A stretch of DNA of 64,000 nt from JAXGXJ01 sp963829545 (GTDB lineage: Bacteria > Actinomycetota > Thermoleophilia > RBG-16-64-13). Every line of letters starts with the position of its first letter. Within the stretch, counting starts at the first letter, position 1. This document shows, one piece after another, positions 36,009 through 44,966 of the stretch. Where the stretch lies: the NCBI GenBank assembly GCA_963829545.1, contig CAWHIX010000011.1, positions 286,775 through 350,774 on the forward strand, written 5' to 3'. The translations under genes and the position numbers were made by a program. The notes below the pieces were generated by a model. It was not told the origin of the DNA. It searched no databases and saw nothing but the letters and a program-made list of their open reading frames with translations.

Positions 36009-37466
36009 ATGAGGGACAAGGAGCGAGAAAACACAGAAGGGGCCGGTGGTTCGCTACGGGGTCCGGTCAGCCGCCGGCAGTTCCTGAAGATGGCCGGTGT
36101 GGCCGGAGCCACCCTCGGCCTCGGAGCCGGGCTGGGCGGCTTCCTGGCGGCCTGCGGGAGCGAGGAGGAGAACACTACCACTTCCGCTGCCGGTGAAGCC
36201 ACGACAACGATCGGCGGGACCGAGACCACGGGTGGTGCCACCACCAGTGTCTCCGCCAGCGGCGAAGCCGGCCGCGATCTGAAGGTCGGACTAGTGGAAC
36301 CGAAGACCGGAGCGTTGGCCTCTTACGCCGTCCCCAACGACTGGTGGACCGGGCATGCAGCCGCGGCCGTGGCGGACGGTATCGTAGGCGGAGACGGCAA
36401 GGTCCACAAGATAGAGATCTTGCGAGTCGATACTCAGTCCGACTCCAACAGGGCGGCGCAGGTCACCGGCGATCTGATCCTCAATGACAATGTCGACGTC
36501 ATCATGGCTGCCGGTAGCCCTGATACCGTAGTGCCTGTGGCCGATCAATGCGAGGCGAACGCGACTCCTGCCGTGTTCACTCACTGCCCCTGGCAGGCGG
36601 TGTTCAAGCGCGAGAGCACTCCTGAGCAAGGCTATTCCTGGATCTACGGCCTTCTCAACGGTGCTGAGCAGACCATGGCCGACTTCACCGACATGTTCGA
36701 CCAGGTTCCGAACAACAAGATCGTGGGCATGCTCTTCGCCAACGACGCCGACGCTCAGGCCTGGATGAGACCAGACGCCGCGCCCGCGGTCTTCGACGCG
36801 AAGGGGTACACGCTGATCGTCCCCACCCCCTACCAGAGTGGCGCTGAAGACTTCACGGCCCAGATCTCCATGTTCAAGAAGGAAGGTGTCGACATCATCA
36901 GCGGCACCAACACTCCTCCCGATTTCACCAACTTCTGGAAGCAGTCGATCCAGCAGGGGCTGCAGCCGAAGCTGGTCAGCACGGGCAAGGCCCTGCTCTT
37001 CCCGCAGACCCTCGAGGCCATCGGCGACATCGGCTACAATCTCATCGGCGAGATGCAGTGGAGCCCGGCCTGGCCGTTTAAAGACTCCCTTACCGGCATG
37101 ACCTGCGCCGAGTTGGGCGCCGACTTCGAGGCCAAGTCGGGCCAGCAGTGGACTCAGGTCATCGGCGAGTACGCCATGTTCGAGTGGGTCGTGGATGCCT
37201 TCAAGCGCGCCACGAACCCGGAGGACAAGGCAGCGGTGGCCGCGGCGCTGGGCACGACCAACCTCATGACCTGCAAAGGGCCCATCGACTTCAGCGTCGA
37301 GGTGGGGTCGCCGTTCCACCCCGTGATCAACAACGTCAAACCTCTTTACGCGGGCGGCCAGTGGGTGAAGGGCACCGGCCAGTACCAGTTCGACTTTTTG
37401 GAGTGCAGCAACGCCGCTGCGCCCGGTACGGAGGTCCAGGCGGCAGTCCTGCCGATGGCTTACTGA
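36009..37466 (+). CDS. Tat-exported solute-binding lipoprotein (HAAT/urea-amide type ABC)
   Basis: 485-residue extracytoplasmic binding protein, intact. The N-terminus has a twin-arginine motif SRRQFLKMAG and a lipobox FLAACGS. A Thr-rich spacer (TTTSAAGEATTTIGG) follows, then a type I periplasmic-binding fold (GLVEPKTGALASYAVP, IMAAGSPDTVVPVADQCE, NKIVGMLFANDAD, DFTAQISMFKKEGVDII). Tat export suggests folding, or cofactor or ligand binding, before secretion. No permease or ATPase gene is adjacent. AOR-3 follows, so the ligand may be the AOR-3 pathway substrate. Confidence 0.9.
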   Translation: MRDKERENTEGAGGSLRGPVSRRQFLKMAGVAGATLGLGAGLGGFLAACGSEEENTTTSAAGEATTTIGGTETTGGATTSVSASGEAGRDLKVGLVEPKTGALASYAVPNDWWTGHAAAAVADGIVGGDGKVHKIEILRVDTQSDSNRAAQVTGDLILNDNVDVIMAAGSPDTVVPVADQCEANATPAVFTHCPWQAVFKRESTPEQGYSWIYGLLNGAEQTMADFTDMFDQVPNNKIVGMLFANDADAQAWMRPDAAPAVFDAKGYTLIVPTPYQSGAEDFTAQISMFKKEGVDIISGTNTPPDFTNFWKQSIQQGLQPKLVSTGKALLFPQTLEAIGDIGYNLIGEMQWSPAWPFKDSLTGMTCAELGADFEAKSGQQWTQVIGEYAMFEWVVDAFKRATNPEDKAAVAAALGTTNLMTCKGPIDFSVEVGSPFHPVINNVKPLYAGGQWVKGTGQYQFDFLECSNAAAPGTEVQAAVLPMAY

Positions 37467-37513
37467 TCTCGGTCCGACAGCATGTGACCCGCGGGAGTCC
37501 GCGGGTGCGGGGG

Positions 37514-37544
37514 CGACCCGGCCGCCTGTCAGGCGGCCGGGTCG
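37514..37544 (+). terminator. 13-bp hairpin after the solute-binding gene
   Basis: 37514-37526 pairs with 37532-37544 around a TGTCA loop. It lies in the 245-base gap before AOR-3 and may reduce transcription between the highly expressed binding protein and the enzyme genes. Confidence 0.65.
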
Positions 37545-37711
37545 TCACGTTTCGCCGGGGCCGACCATGTGCGCGGCGCGGGCGGTTACCGAAACAGAAT
37601 GACTGGTATCCTTTGGAAGCGCGCAGGGACTGCGGTCACTCCGCGTGTTTCCGGCCTTGATCAGGCCGGGAGTTCGTCCCCGGGGGAAGACTTCTCGAAC
37701 AAAGGAGTGAC

Positions 37712-39583
37712 ATGTACCGCGGAGGTTACACAGGCAAGGTCCTGAGGGTGAACCTCACCGACAAGACCTACCAGGAAGAGGCTCTGCCGGCGGATGTGGC
37801 CCAAGACTTCATCGGAGGAGCGGGCTTCACGGTCAAGTACTTGAACGACGAAGTCCCTGCCGATTGCGATCCGCTCGGCCCCGAGAACAAGCTCATCTAC
37901 GCTCCCGGTCCCTTCACGGGTACGACCATCCCCTGCGCGAGCCGCATGGCCATCAACGCCAAGTCGCCTGCCACGGGCGCCATGGGCGTGGCGACGACCG
38001 GCGGGCACTTCCCCGTGGAGATGAAGCGCGCCGGATACGACGTGCTCATCATCGAAGGCAAGGCAGCGGAGCCCACCTATCTCTACATCAAGAACGGCGA
38101 GGTGCGGTTCCGCTCCGCCAAGGAGATCTGGGGCCTGCCCACCACCGACACGCAGTTGGTCATCAAGGACGAACTGCACGATCAGAACGTACGTATCAGC
38201 TGCATCGGTCCGGCCGGTGAGAAGCTCTCGAAGATGGCCTGCATCGTCAACGAGCGCCGGGTCGCGGGACGCAAGGGCCTGGGGGCCGTCATGGGCTCCA
38301 AGAACCTCAAGGCCATCGCTCTGCGTGGCGACGAGCAGATGCAGATCGCCGACAAGGAGAAGTACGACGCGGCCCGCAAGCGCATGCGCGATGGCATGAA
38401 GGAGAGCCCCATCCTCTACCCGGAGTTCTCCCGATACGGGACGTCGACCACTCTCGACCTCACCCAGGCTCTGGGCATCTATCCGGCCAACAACTGGACC
38501 GCCACGGGGATCTTCCTGCCGGCGGACAAGATCGGCGGGTACGCTATCGAATCCCGCGGCCAGGGCAAGACGGCCTGCGCGGGCTGCCCTGTGGGTTGCA
38601 GTCAGTATCGCCTCGCCCAGGACGCGCCCTACACCGGCCTGTTCACCGAGGGGCCCGAATACGAGACCCTGTATAGCTTCGGCGGGGTCGTGGGCGTGGA
38701 CAATCCCGACGCCATCATCGCGGCCGATCGCATCTCCGACGAGCTGGGCCTCGACACCATGTCGGCGGGCGTCACCATCGCCTTCGCCATGGAACTGTTC
38801 GAGAAGGGCATCCTCACCCTGGAGGACACGGGAGGCCTCGATCTGCACTTCGGCAACGATCAGGCCATGATCACGTTGCTCAACATGATCGGGGAGCGCC
38901 AGGGTCTCGGCGACATCCTCGCCGACGGCACCAAGGCTGCTGCGGAGCGCATCGGCAAGGGGACCGAGAAGTATGCTATGCACATCAAGGGCCTGGAGTT
39001 GCCGGCGTACGACGTGCGGGGGGCCAAGGCCCACGGTCTCAGCCTGGCTACGGCCTTCACGGGAGCCGACCACAACAAGGGCTACGCTTTTCAGGAGATC
39101 TTCGGCATCCCTATCCCCTATCCCGTAGATAGGTTCGCCATCGAGGGCAAGGGCAAGCTGACTATGTGGAACCAGGACGCGCGCACCGCGCTGGCCGACT
39201 CGCCCACTATGTGCGTGTTCCTCATGGACATGGCCGTGGCCGGGTTCATGTTCCAGAACACGGCCGACCTCATGGAAGGCACCACCGGTCTCATCTACAC
39301 GCCCGAAGAGGTGCACCAGGTAGGAGAGCGTGTCAACAACGTGGCTCGGGTGTTCAATACCCTGGCCGGCTTCACGCGGGCGGACGACGACCTCCCCGAG
39401 CGTCTCAAGACCGAGCCCATCCCCGAAGGGCCGTCCAAGGGACAGCTCATTAGCCAGGCGGATCTGGACTTCATGCTCGACGAGTACTACGACGCACGTG
39501 GGTGGACCCGCGAAGGTATTCCCACGCGAGCCAAGCTGGAGGAGCTGCGTCTGGGCTATCTGGCCGATCGCCTGGGTCTCTAG
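37712..39583 (+). CDS. Aldehyde:ferredoxin oxidoreductase family protein, AOR-3
   Basis: Intact 623-residue tungsten/molybdenum pterin enzyme; ATG behind AAAGGAGTG. Domain 1 begins YTGKVLRVNLTDKTYQEE; GLGAVMGSKNLKAIALRG marks the pterin site. [4Fe-4S] ligands are CAGCPVGC and a distal Cys in SPTMCVFL. DELGLDTMSAGVTIAFAME corresponds to the stretch conserved in the two other AORs. Sequence differs enough among the three to suggest different substrates. A MoaD-like gene and an amidohydrolase follow; a Tat solute-binding protein precedes. Confidence 0.92.
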   Translation: MYRGGYTGKVLRVNLTDKTYQEEALPADVAQDFIGGAGFTVKYLNDEVPADCDPLGPENKLIYAPGPFTGTTIPCASRMAINAKSPATGAMGVATTGGHFPVEMKRAGYDVLIIEGKAAEPTYLYIKNGEVRFRSAKEIWGLPTTDTQLVIKDELHDQNVRISCIGPAGEKLSKMACIVNERRVAGRKGLGAVMGSKNLKAIALRGDEQMQIADKEKYDAARKRMRDGMKESPILYPEFSRYGTSTTLDLTQALGIYPANNWTATGIFLPADKIGGYAIESRGQGKTACAGCPVGCSQYRLAQDAPYTGLFTEGPEYETLYSFGGVVGVDNPDAIIAADRISDELGLDTMSAGVTIAFAMELFEKGILTLEDTGGLDLHFGNDQAMITLLNMIGERQGLGDILADGTKAAAERIGKGTEKYAMHIKGLELPAYDVRGAKAHGLSLATAFTGADHNKGYAFQEIFGIPIPYPVDRFAIEGKGKLTMWNQDARTALADSPTMCVFLMDMAVAGFMFQNTADLMEGTTGLIYTPEEVHQVGERVNNVARVFNTLAGFTRADDDLPERLKTEPIPEGPSKGQLISQADLDFMLDEYYDARGWTREGIPTRAKLEELRLGYLADRLGL

Positions 39584-39635
39584 CCGGGCGCTGCGTGTAC
39601 CCGGGTGGGGGCTGGACTCGAAGGGAGCCGGTGAC

Positions 39636-39923
39636 ATGAATGTGAAGGTGCGGAGCGTAGGCCTCATCAAGATGCTGTTGGGGGACGCCGAACTGGACGT
39701 CACGCTGCCCGAAGGTACCACCGTCACGGGTCTCCTGGCCCGGTTGAGAGACGAGAAGGGGGAGAAGTTCTCTCCCTACGCCGTCCAGCCCCAAGAGCAG
39801 AGCGCCCACGCGCCTCTCCGCGTCATGGTGAACGGACGAGACATCACCGCACTGGAGGGCAGGCACACGGTCCTGCAGGAAGGTGACGATGTGCTCATGT
39901 TCGTCCCCATAGCAGGGGGATAA
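39636..39923 (+). CDS. MoaD/ThiS-family sulfur-carrier protein 2
   Basis: 95-residue beta-grasp protein ending VPIAGG, with the Gly-Gly terminus needed for thiocarboxylation. ATG 39636 follows AAGGGAG. NVKVRSVGLIKMLLGDAELD and DVLMFVP frame the fold; an insert (AVQPQEQSAHAPLRV) lengthens the central loop. Second AOR-linked MoaD-like gene of the window. It is clearly diverged from the first, which argues for AOR-specific partners rather than a recent duplication. Confidence 0.87.
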   Translation: MNVKVRSVGLIKMLLGDAELDVTLPEGTTVTGLLARLRDEKGEKFSPYAVQPQEQSAHAPLRVMVNGRDITALEGRHTVLQEGDDVLMFVPIAGG

Positions 39924-39992
39924 GCGCACCTTGTCAAGAATCCCTAAGCAATCAGTCCCCGTGAAGCCACAACCGACTCGAAAGGTACTCGC

Positions 39993-41018
39993 GTGAAGAG
40001 GATCGATCTCGAGACCCATTTCGTCACCCAGGACTGGGTCGACGCTATGTACGAAACCGCCCAGTACCCTCGTTTCACCGACGATCCTGGCACAGGGAAG
40101 AGGCGTCTCCACTACTGGCCGGATGCGTTCGAGCCCTACGGGGACTTCCTGCTCGACCGGCTTCTCGACCTGGGTGAGGGCCGGATCAAGGAGATGGACG
40201 CCGGCGGTATCGATGTAGCCGTCCTGTCGCTGACCTCCCCTGGCACCGACCACTTCGGGCCCGCGGTGGGCACAAAGCTGTCCCAGATCGTCAACGACCA
40301 GCTGGCGGCGGCCATCGACAAGTACCCGGACCGCCTACAGGGCTTCGCCTGTCTGGCCCCCAAGGACGCCGAGGCGGCGGCCAAGGAGTTGGAGCGCGCC
40401 GTCAAGGAGCTGGGCTTCAAAGGCTGGAAGACCCACTCCAACTTCGGCGACTCGTATCTGGACGAGAAGCGCTACTGGCCGGTGCTCGCTAAGGCGGAGG
40501 AGTTGGACGTTCCCATATACCTTCACCCGGTGGCGCCCATGATCCCGCAACTGCGCACGTACGGGTTGGCTCTGGCCGGGGCGGCGTTCGGTTTCGGGCT
40601 GGAGACCGCCACGGCCATGATGCGGCTGGTCTTGAGTGGCGCGTTCGATGCATTTCCAAAGCTGAAGATCATCCTGGGGCACTATGGTGAAGGTCTCTCG
40701 TTCCTCATGCAGCGCATCGATCATCCCTTCGTACGCCCGCACATCAAGGCCTCCGATCCCGATGCCGTGCCCGATCTGAAGCGACTGCCCAGCGAATACC
40801 TGCGGGACAACATGCTGGTGACCACCAGCGGCAACTATCTGCCGGCCGCCTTCGTGTGCACCCGTGATGCGCTGGGCATGGACAAGATCCTGCTGGGCAC
40901 GGACTATCCTTACGAGGAGATGGACGAGTGCGTGGCATTCGTAGAAGGTCTCGGTCTGAGCGAAGAGGACAGGGAGCACCTATACTACCGGGGTCCCAGG
41001 TCGCTGGGGTTCGGTTAA
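39993..41018 (+). CDS. Metal-dependent amidohydrolase (ACMSD/gamma-resorcylate decarboxylase-like)
   Basis: 341-residue TIM-barrel enzyme with a GTG start. Metal and catalytic residues as in non-oxidative decarboxylases: ETHF at the N-terminus (Glu-x-His), a strand His in IYLHPVAP, His in IILGHYGEG, and Asp in LLGTDYPYEE. These enzymes decarboxylate hydroxybenzoates or aminocarboxymuconate semialdehyde. Next to AOR-3 and MoaD this suggests an acid or aromatic catabolic step. The last residues (YYRGPRSLGFG) differ from the usual family ending, so a terminal frame slip is possible. Confidence 0.82.
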   Translation: MKRIDLETHFVTQDWVDAMYETAQYPRFTDDPGTGKRRLHYWPDAFEPYGDFLLDRLLDLGEGRIKEMDAGGIDVAVLSLTSPGTDHFGPAVGTKLSQIVNDQLAAAIDKYPDRLQGFACLAPKDAEAAAKELERAVKELGFKGWKTHSNFGDSYLDEKRYWPVLAKAEELDVPIYLHPVAPMIPQLRTYGLALAGAAFGFGLETATAMMRLVLSGAFDAFPKLKIILGHYGEGLSFLMQRIDHPFVRPHIKASDPDAVPDLKRLPSEYLRDNMLVTTSGNYLPAAFVCTRDALGMDKILLGTDYPYEEMDECVAFVEGLGLSEEDREHLYYRGPRSLGFG

Positions 41019-41062
41019 CACCCTGGCGCCCCTGGGGAGATCCTAGGCCTGCAAGGTTGGAA

Positions 41063-43021
41063 GTGAAGACACCGCTCATCTCCCACACGTCGACCGCGAG
41101 ACGCGGCGCCTCGTCGCGCCGGGTCCGCTGCGGCCTTCTTGTCGCGTGTCTGGCGGTCGTCGGTCTCGCGCTCATGCTCGTCTTGCTGGGTGTCGCCGGC
41201 TCGGGTCGCGACGGCCGGGCGGTGGCCGGACCGACGGACGCCGAGAGACGCGTGGTGGTCAAGATGACCCGATCGGCCGGTTCGCCGCCCGACCTGCGCC
41301 TGCTCGGCCTGGAGGATGCACAACCCCTCGGTCACGACGGCACCTACGTTCTCGAGATCGCCGCGGGTCCGGAGCCGGACGTGGAAGACACACTGGACAC
41401 GGTCCGGCGGCTTCCCGGCGTCGTGTGGGCGCGGGAGACAGCGCCGCGCAGCGCCTGTTTCATCCCCGACGATCCGTTCTATCCGCCGGGCTCGGGGATG
41501 GGCCAGTGGTCCCTTCCCCGGATCCGTTTGCCCGAGGCGTGGGACTTGGAGACGGGTTCCGCGGAAGTGATCGTGGCTATACTCGACACGGGCATCGACC
41601 AATATCGAGCCGACTTCGCCGGGCGCATCGTGTCGCCCTACAATGCCGATTGAGCGGGACACGGCCTGGCCCTCCTGGCGCGACAACATGGGCCACGGCA
41701 CTGCGGTCGCGGGCGTCGCGGTCGCTCAGGGCAATGACGGCCAGGGTATGGCGGGCACAGCGTGGAATGTCAAGATCATGCCGGTGAAGATCGCGGACGA
41801 TCAGGTCGGGCAGCGACGACTCCATTCTCGCCGAGGGCCTCTACTGGGCGGTGGACCACGGGGCGGATGTCATCAACATCAGTTTCGCGGGCGCCGATGT
41901 GACACAGACCGAGGCCACCGCGGTCCGCTACGCGGTGGAGCGCGGGGTCATTGTCGTGGCGGCGGCAGGTAACAACTCCTCGGAGTTCGTGAACTATCCC
42001 GCTGCCCTGCCCGGCGTCATCGCCGTGGGGGCGACGGCTCGGACGCCGGTGGATTCGCGTGCCAACTTCTCGGCCGTCGGGGCCGAACTCGATCTGGCAG
42101 CTCCGGGGACGGAGATCTTCAGCCATAACGTGGGCAGCAGCTCTTGGGGCGCTTGGGCGGGTACATCATTCTCCGCTCCACTGGTGGCGGGCGTCGCGGC
42201 GCTTATCCTGTCGGCCGAACCGGGGCTCACAGGCTCACAGGTCGCCGATGTTCTCACGGGGTCGGCCGAAGACCTCGGGCCTGCCGGTTGGGACCGGGAG
42301 TTCGGGCTGGGGGTTGGTGGATGCCTACGCGGCTCTCGAGAAGGCCGGTGATATCGCCCAGGGCACCACGACCACGACGACTTCCACGACCACAACGACC
42401 GCACCCCCGACGACATCCACCACCTCGACGACCGTCCCACCCTCCACGACCACGACCACGGCCCCTCCCGGCACCGCTTACTTCGAGGATGTCTCTCCCG
42501 AGAGCAGTCCCTACTTTGAGCAGATAGAGCGACTCGCGGCGCTGGGCGTTATCTCCGGCAAGGGCGACGGCCTGTTCCACCCGGAGGGTTCGCTGCTCAG
42601 ACAGCAGTTCGCCAAGATGATCGTGAAGACGCTCGGCTACCCGGTCGACCCGACCGACGTGTGCCCGTTCACGGACGTCATGCGGGTGAATGGAGAGCTC
42701 TATCCGTACCACTATGTGGCCGTCGCCTGGGGGAAGGGCATCACTCAGGGTACGTTGCCTGGTCACTTCTCGCCCTACGGATCGTTGACGCGCGCACAAC
42801 TGATCACCATGATCGTGCGCGCCGCTGCGCCGGCGGAACCGCCGTCAGACTACGTGCCCTCGTTCCCGCCTTTCTCCGGCGTCCACTACCCTTATGCCCG
42901 CCGGGCCGCATACGCGGGGCTCCTCGAGGGGCTGGAGGGCATGGGAGAGGACTACGACTTCCTCTTCCTCGCCAGCCGGGAAGAGGTATGCGCTCTGCTA
43001 TACGAGTTGCTTGACGAGTAG
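41063..43021 (+). CDS. Subtilisin-family (S8) serine protease with C-terminal SLH repeats (three frame breaks)
   Basis: Secreted, cell-wall-anchored protease. GTG 41063 lies behind AAGGTTGG; a signal/TM segment (GLLVACLAVVGLALMLVLLG) and a propeptide-like region follow. Catalytic residues: Asp in VAILDTGID, His in GHGTAVAGV, Ser in GTSFSAPLVAG. The frame changes near 41650, 41805 and 42310 without loss of homology. A Thr-rich linker then precedes up to three SLH repeats (FEDVSPESSPYFEQIERLA, PFTDVMRVNG, YARRAAYAGLLEGL) that bind secondary cell-wall polymer. Expected length ~650 residues. Confidence 0.87.
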
Positions 43022-43062
43022 GTCGCGCGCTCGAGTCGAGTCTTGCGGGGCCGCGGCCCCGT

Positions 43063-43683
43063 CTACTCCCCGGTTCCAGGGTCGAAGCTGTCCAGAATGG
43101 CGTCGAAGGTGGGTTGGTCGGCCTGCCAGTTCTCATCGGCCGCCTGTACGGTCAGCTGATACTCCACGTCTCCAGAAAACATGAAGTAGAGAGTCGAGGT
43201 GACCGGGGCCCCGTTCTTGGCGAAGCTGTAGGTGACCGAATAACCGCTCATGCCCCCTACTTCGGCTTCAGCCAGCGGGACCAAGGTATCGAGGCCTCCT
43301 GCCTGGCTCTCCAGGGTTTCCAGCACGGCCTCCACTTCGCCCTTGATCTCAGGCATGAGCGACTCGTCCACCGTGACGTTCAGTTCGTAGACCGACACCT
43401 GCATCATGTCGATGAACGTGTCCTCAGCCACCGCCCCCTCGGGATCGTAGACTCCCACGGTCGCCGCGGAGGAGCCTCCGGCGGAGATGTCCGCGGTCCC
43501 GCCCTCTTCCAGCTTCCAACTGCCTGGATACTCGAAGCTGTAGCCGTACTTCTGGTCAGTGTAGGTCTTCTCGCCGCTGCTGGAAGACGAGTCGTCGCCG
43601 CATGCCGTCAACGAGACCAACGTGGCGATCAGGGCAAGCGCAAGCACAGTCAGAACGACCGACCGTCGTGTCGCGATCTTCAC
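43063..43683 (-). CDS. Lipoprotein with PsbP/DcrB-like domain
   Basis: 206-residue lipoprotein starting at GTG 43683 behind AAAGGAGAG. Signal with lipobox SLTACGDD, then a Ser spacer. The domain opens YTDQKYGYSFEYPGSWKLEEG, a pattern seen in PsbP/DcrB/LpqN-type proteins, and ends with a strand-rich region (SGYSVTYSFAKNGAPVTSTL, DAILDSFDPG). Probably extracytoplasmic. Ligand unknown. Divergent from the YchF-like gene. Confidence 0.75.
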   Translation of the reverse strand: MKIATRRSVVLTVLALALIATLVSLTACGDDSSSSSGEKTYTDQKYGYSFEYPGSWKLEEGGTADISAGGSSAATVGVYDPEGAVAEDTFIDMMQVSVYELNVTVDESLMPEIKGEVEAVLETLESQAGGLDTLVPLAEAEVGGMSGYSVTYSFAKNGAPVTSTLYFMFSGDVEYQLTVQAADENWQADQPTFDAILDSFDPGTGE

Positions 43684-43862
43684 CTGCTCTCCTTTCTGGG
43701 GGGACGGATTGCCGACCAGGCTCGCACGCATGATACGCGACCGGCAGCCTGCCGTCTCGCCTCGATCACACTGGGCCTTCCGTCGAGGGCCTCGGGGCTG
43801 CGGGCAAACCAGGGGCGGCTGGGTTACACTGGGGCCGACCGTCGGCAAGGCGAGGAGAGACG

Positions 43863-44873
43863 TTGGAGGCACGCATCATAGGGCTCAAAGGGTGCGGCAA
43901 GAGCACCCTCATATCGGCGCTGGCCGAGGGCCGGGGCGAGGGCCACATAGCCACCGTGCACGTGGGAGACGCGCGCGTACGGCGTCTGTCGGAGATCTTC
44001 GAACCCAAGAAGACCACCTTCGCCGAGTTCAAGGTGCGGGAGGTTGCCTGGCCCGAGGCGAGCGCGCGCAAGGGGGAGATGGAGCGCTATCTGGACGCGC
44101 TGGCGGGCGGGCAGGTCTACCTGCACGTACTGCGTGCCTTCGACAGTCCCGTGCTGGGGGAGCCGGTCCACCCCGAAGCCGACCTGGAGGAACTCGATCG
44201 GGAGTTTCTGTTGTTCGATCTCATCCGCGTGGAGCGCGCCTTCGAGCGCGCCAAGAAGGCTCCTCTGTCCGACGTGGGCAAGAAGGCCCTCACTCGCTGC
44301 CAGGAGGTCCTCGAAGCGGAGACGCCGCTGCGGGAGGTGAGCTTCGACGAGGGACAACTGGCCTTCATCCGCGGTTATCAGTTCCTCACTCTCATCCCCC
44401 AACTCTTGCTCGTCAACGCCCCGTCGGAGAGCACGGAGGTGCCCTCGTCGGTTGCCGAGATGGCTCGCGGGCGTCACCTGTTGGCCTTCCCGTTCAACGA
44501 TGCCCTCGAAGTATCACTGCTCTCCGTAGAGGAGCAAGAGGAGTACTCAGCCGCGCTGGGGCTGCCCGGCCCGGCCGCCGATGTCGTCGCCCAGGCGGCT
44601 TTCGCGCAGCTGGGGCTCATCAGCTTCCTTACCGCGGGCGCCGACGAGGTGCGTGCCTGGCCCATCCGGCTGGGTGAGACGGCGCGTGAGGCCGCCGGGG
44701 CCATCCATTCCGACATTCAACGGGGCTTCATCCGGGCCGAATTGGTCTCGTACGACGATTTCATGCGCTACGGGAACATGAAGGCCTGCCGGGATGCCGG
44801 CGTGCTCAGGGCCGAGGGCAAGGACTACGTGGTCGCCGACGGCGACATCATCAACTTCCGCTTCAACGTCTAG
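43863..44873 (+). CDS. Divergent YchF/OLA1-like protein (DUF933/TGS C-terminus)
   Basis: 336 residues, TTG start. The N-terminal P-loop GLKGCGKST (residues 7-15) is present, but the G3 motif (DxAG) and NKxD expected in YchF are absent; the matching segment reads FKVREVAWPEASARKGE. The middle keeps the YchF helical pattern (VLRAFDSPVLGEPVHPEADL). The C-terminal ~85 residues are a good YchF TGS/DUF933 match (LISFLTAGADEVRAWPIRLG, GAIHSDIQRGFIRAELV, EGKDYVVADGDIINFRFNV). Likely a nucleotide-binding, ribosome-associated paralogue with altered or lost GTPase chemistry. Confidence 0.8.
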   Translation: MEARIIGLKGCGKSTLISALAEGRGEGHIATVHVGDARVRRLSEIFEPKKTTFAEFKVREVAWPEASARKGEMERYLDALAGGQVYLHVLRAFDSPVLGEPVHPEADLEELDREFLLFDLIRVERAFERAKKAPLSDVGKKALTRCQEVLEAETPLREVSFDEGQLAFIRGYQFLTLIPQLLLVNAPSESTEVPSSVAEMARGRHLLAFPFNDALEVSLLSVEEQEEYSAALGLPGPAADVVAQAAFAQLGLISFLTAGADEVRAWPIRLGETAREAAGAIHSDIQRGFIRAELVSYDDFMRYGNMKACRDAGVLRAEGKDYVVADGDIINFRFNV

Positions 44874-44908
44874 CCGCCCGCCGGGGCCGCCGGCCCGCGG
44901 CGGGCGGC
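44873..44908. terminator. Nested GC hairpin between convergent genes
   Basis: 11-bp outer stem (44873-44883/44898-44908) with an inner 5-bp stem (44884-44888/44892-44896). Separates the YchF-like gene and the Nudix gene. Confidence 0.7.
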
Positions 44909-44966
44909 CGACACCGTCACACCCGACAGCCCGGCTCCGCCGCGGCCGGCGGCTGTCCTGCAGCCC

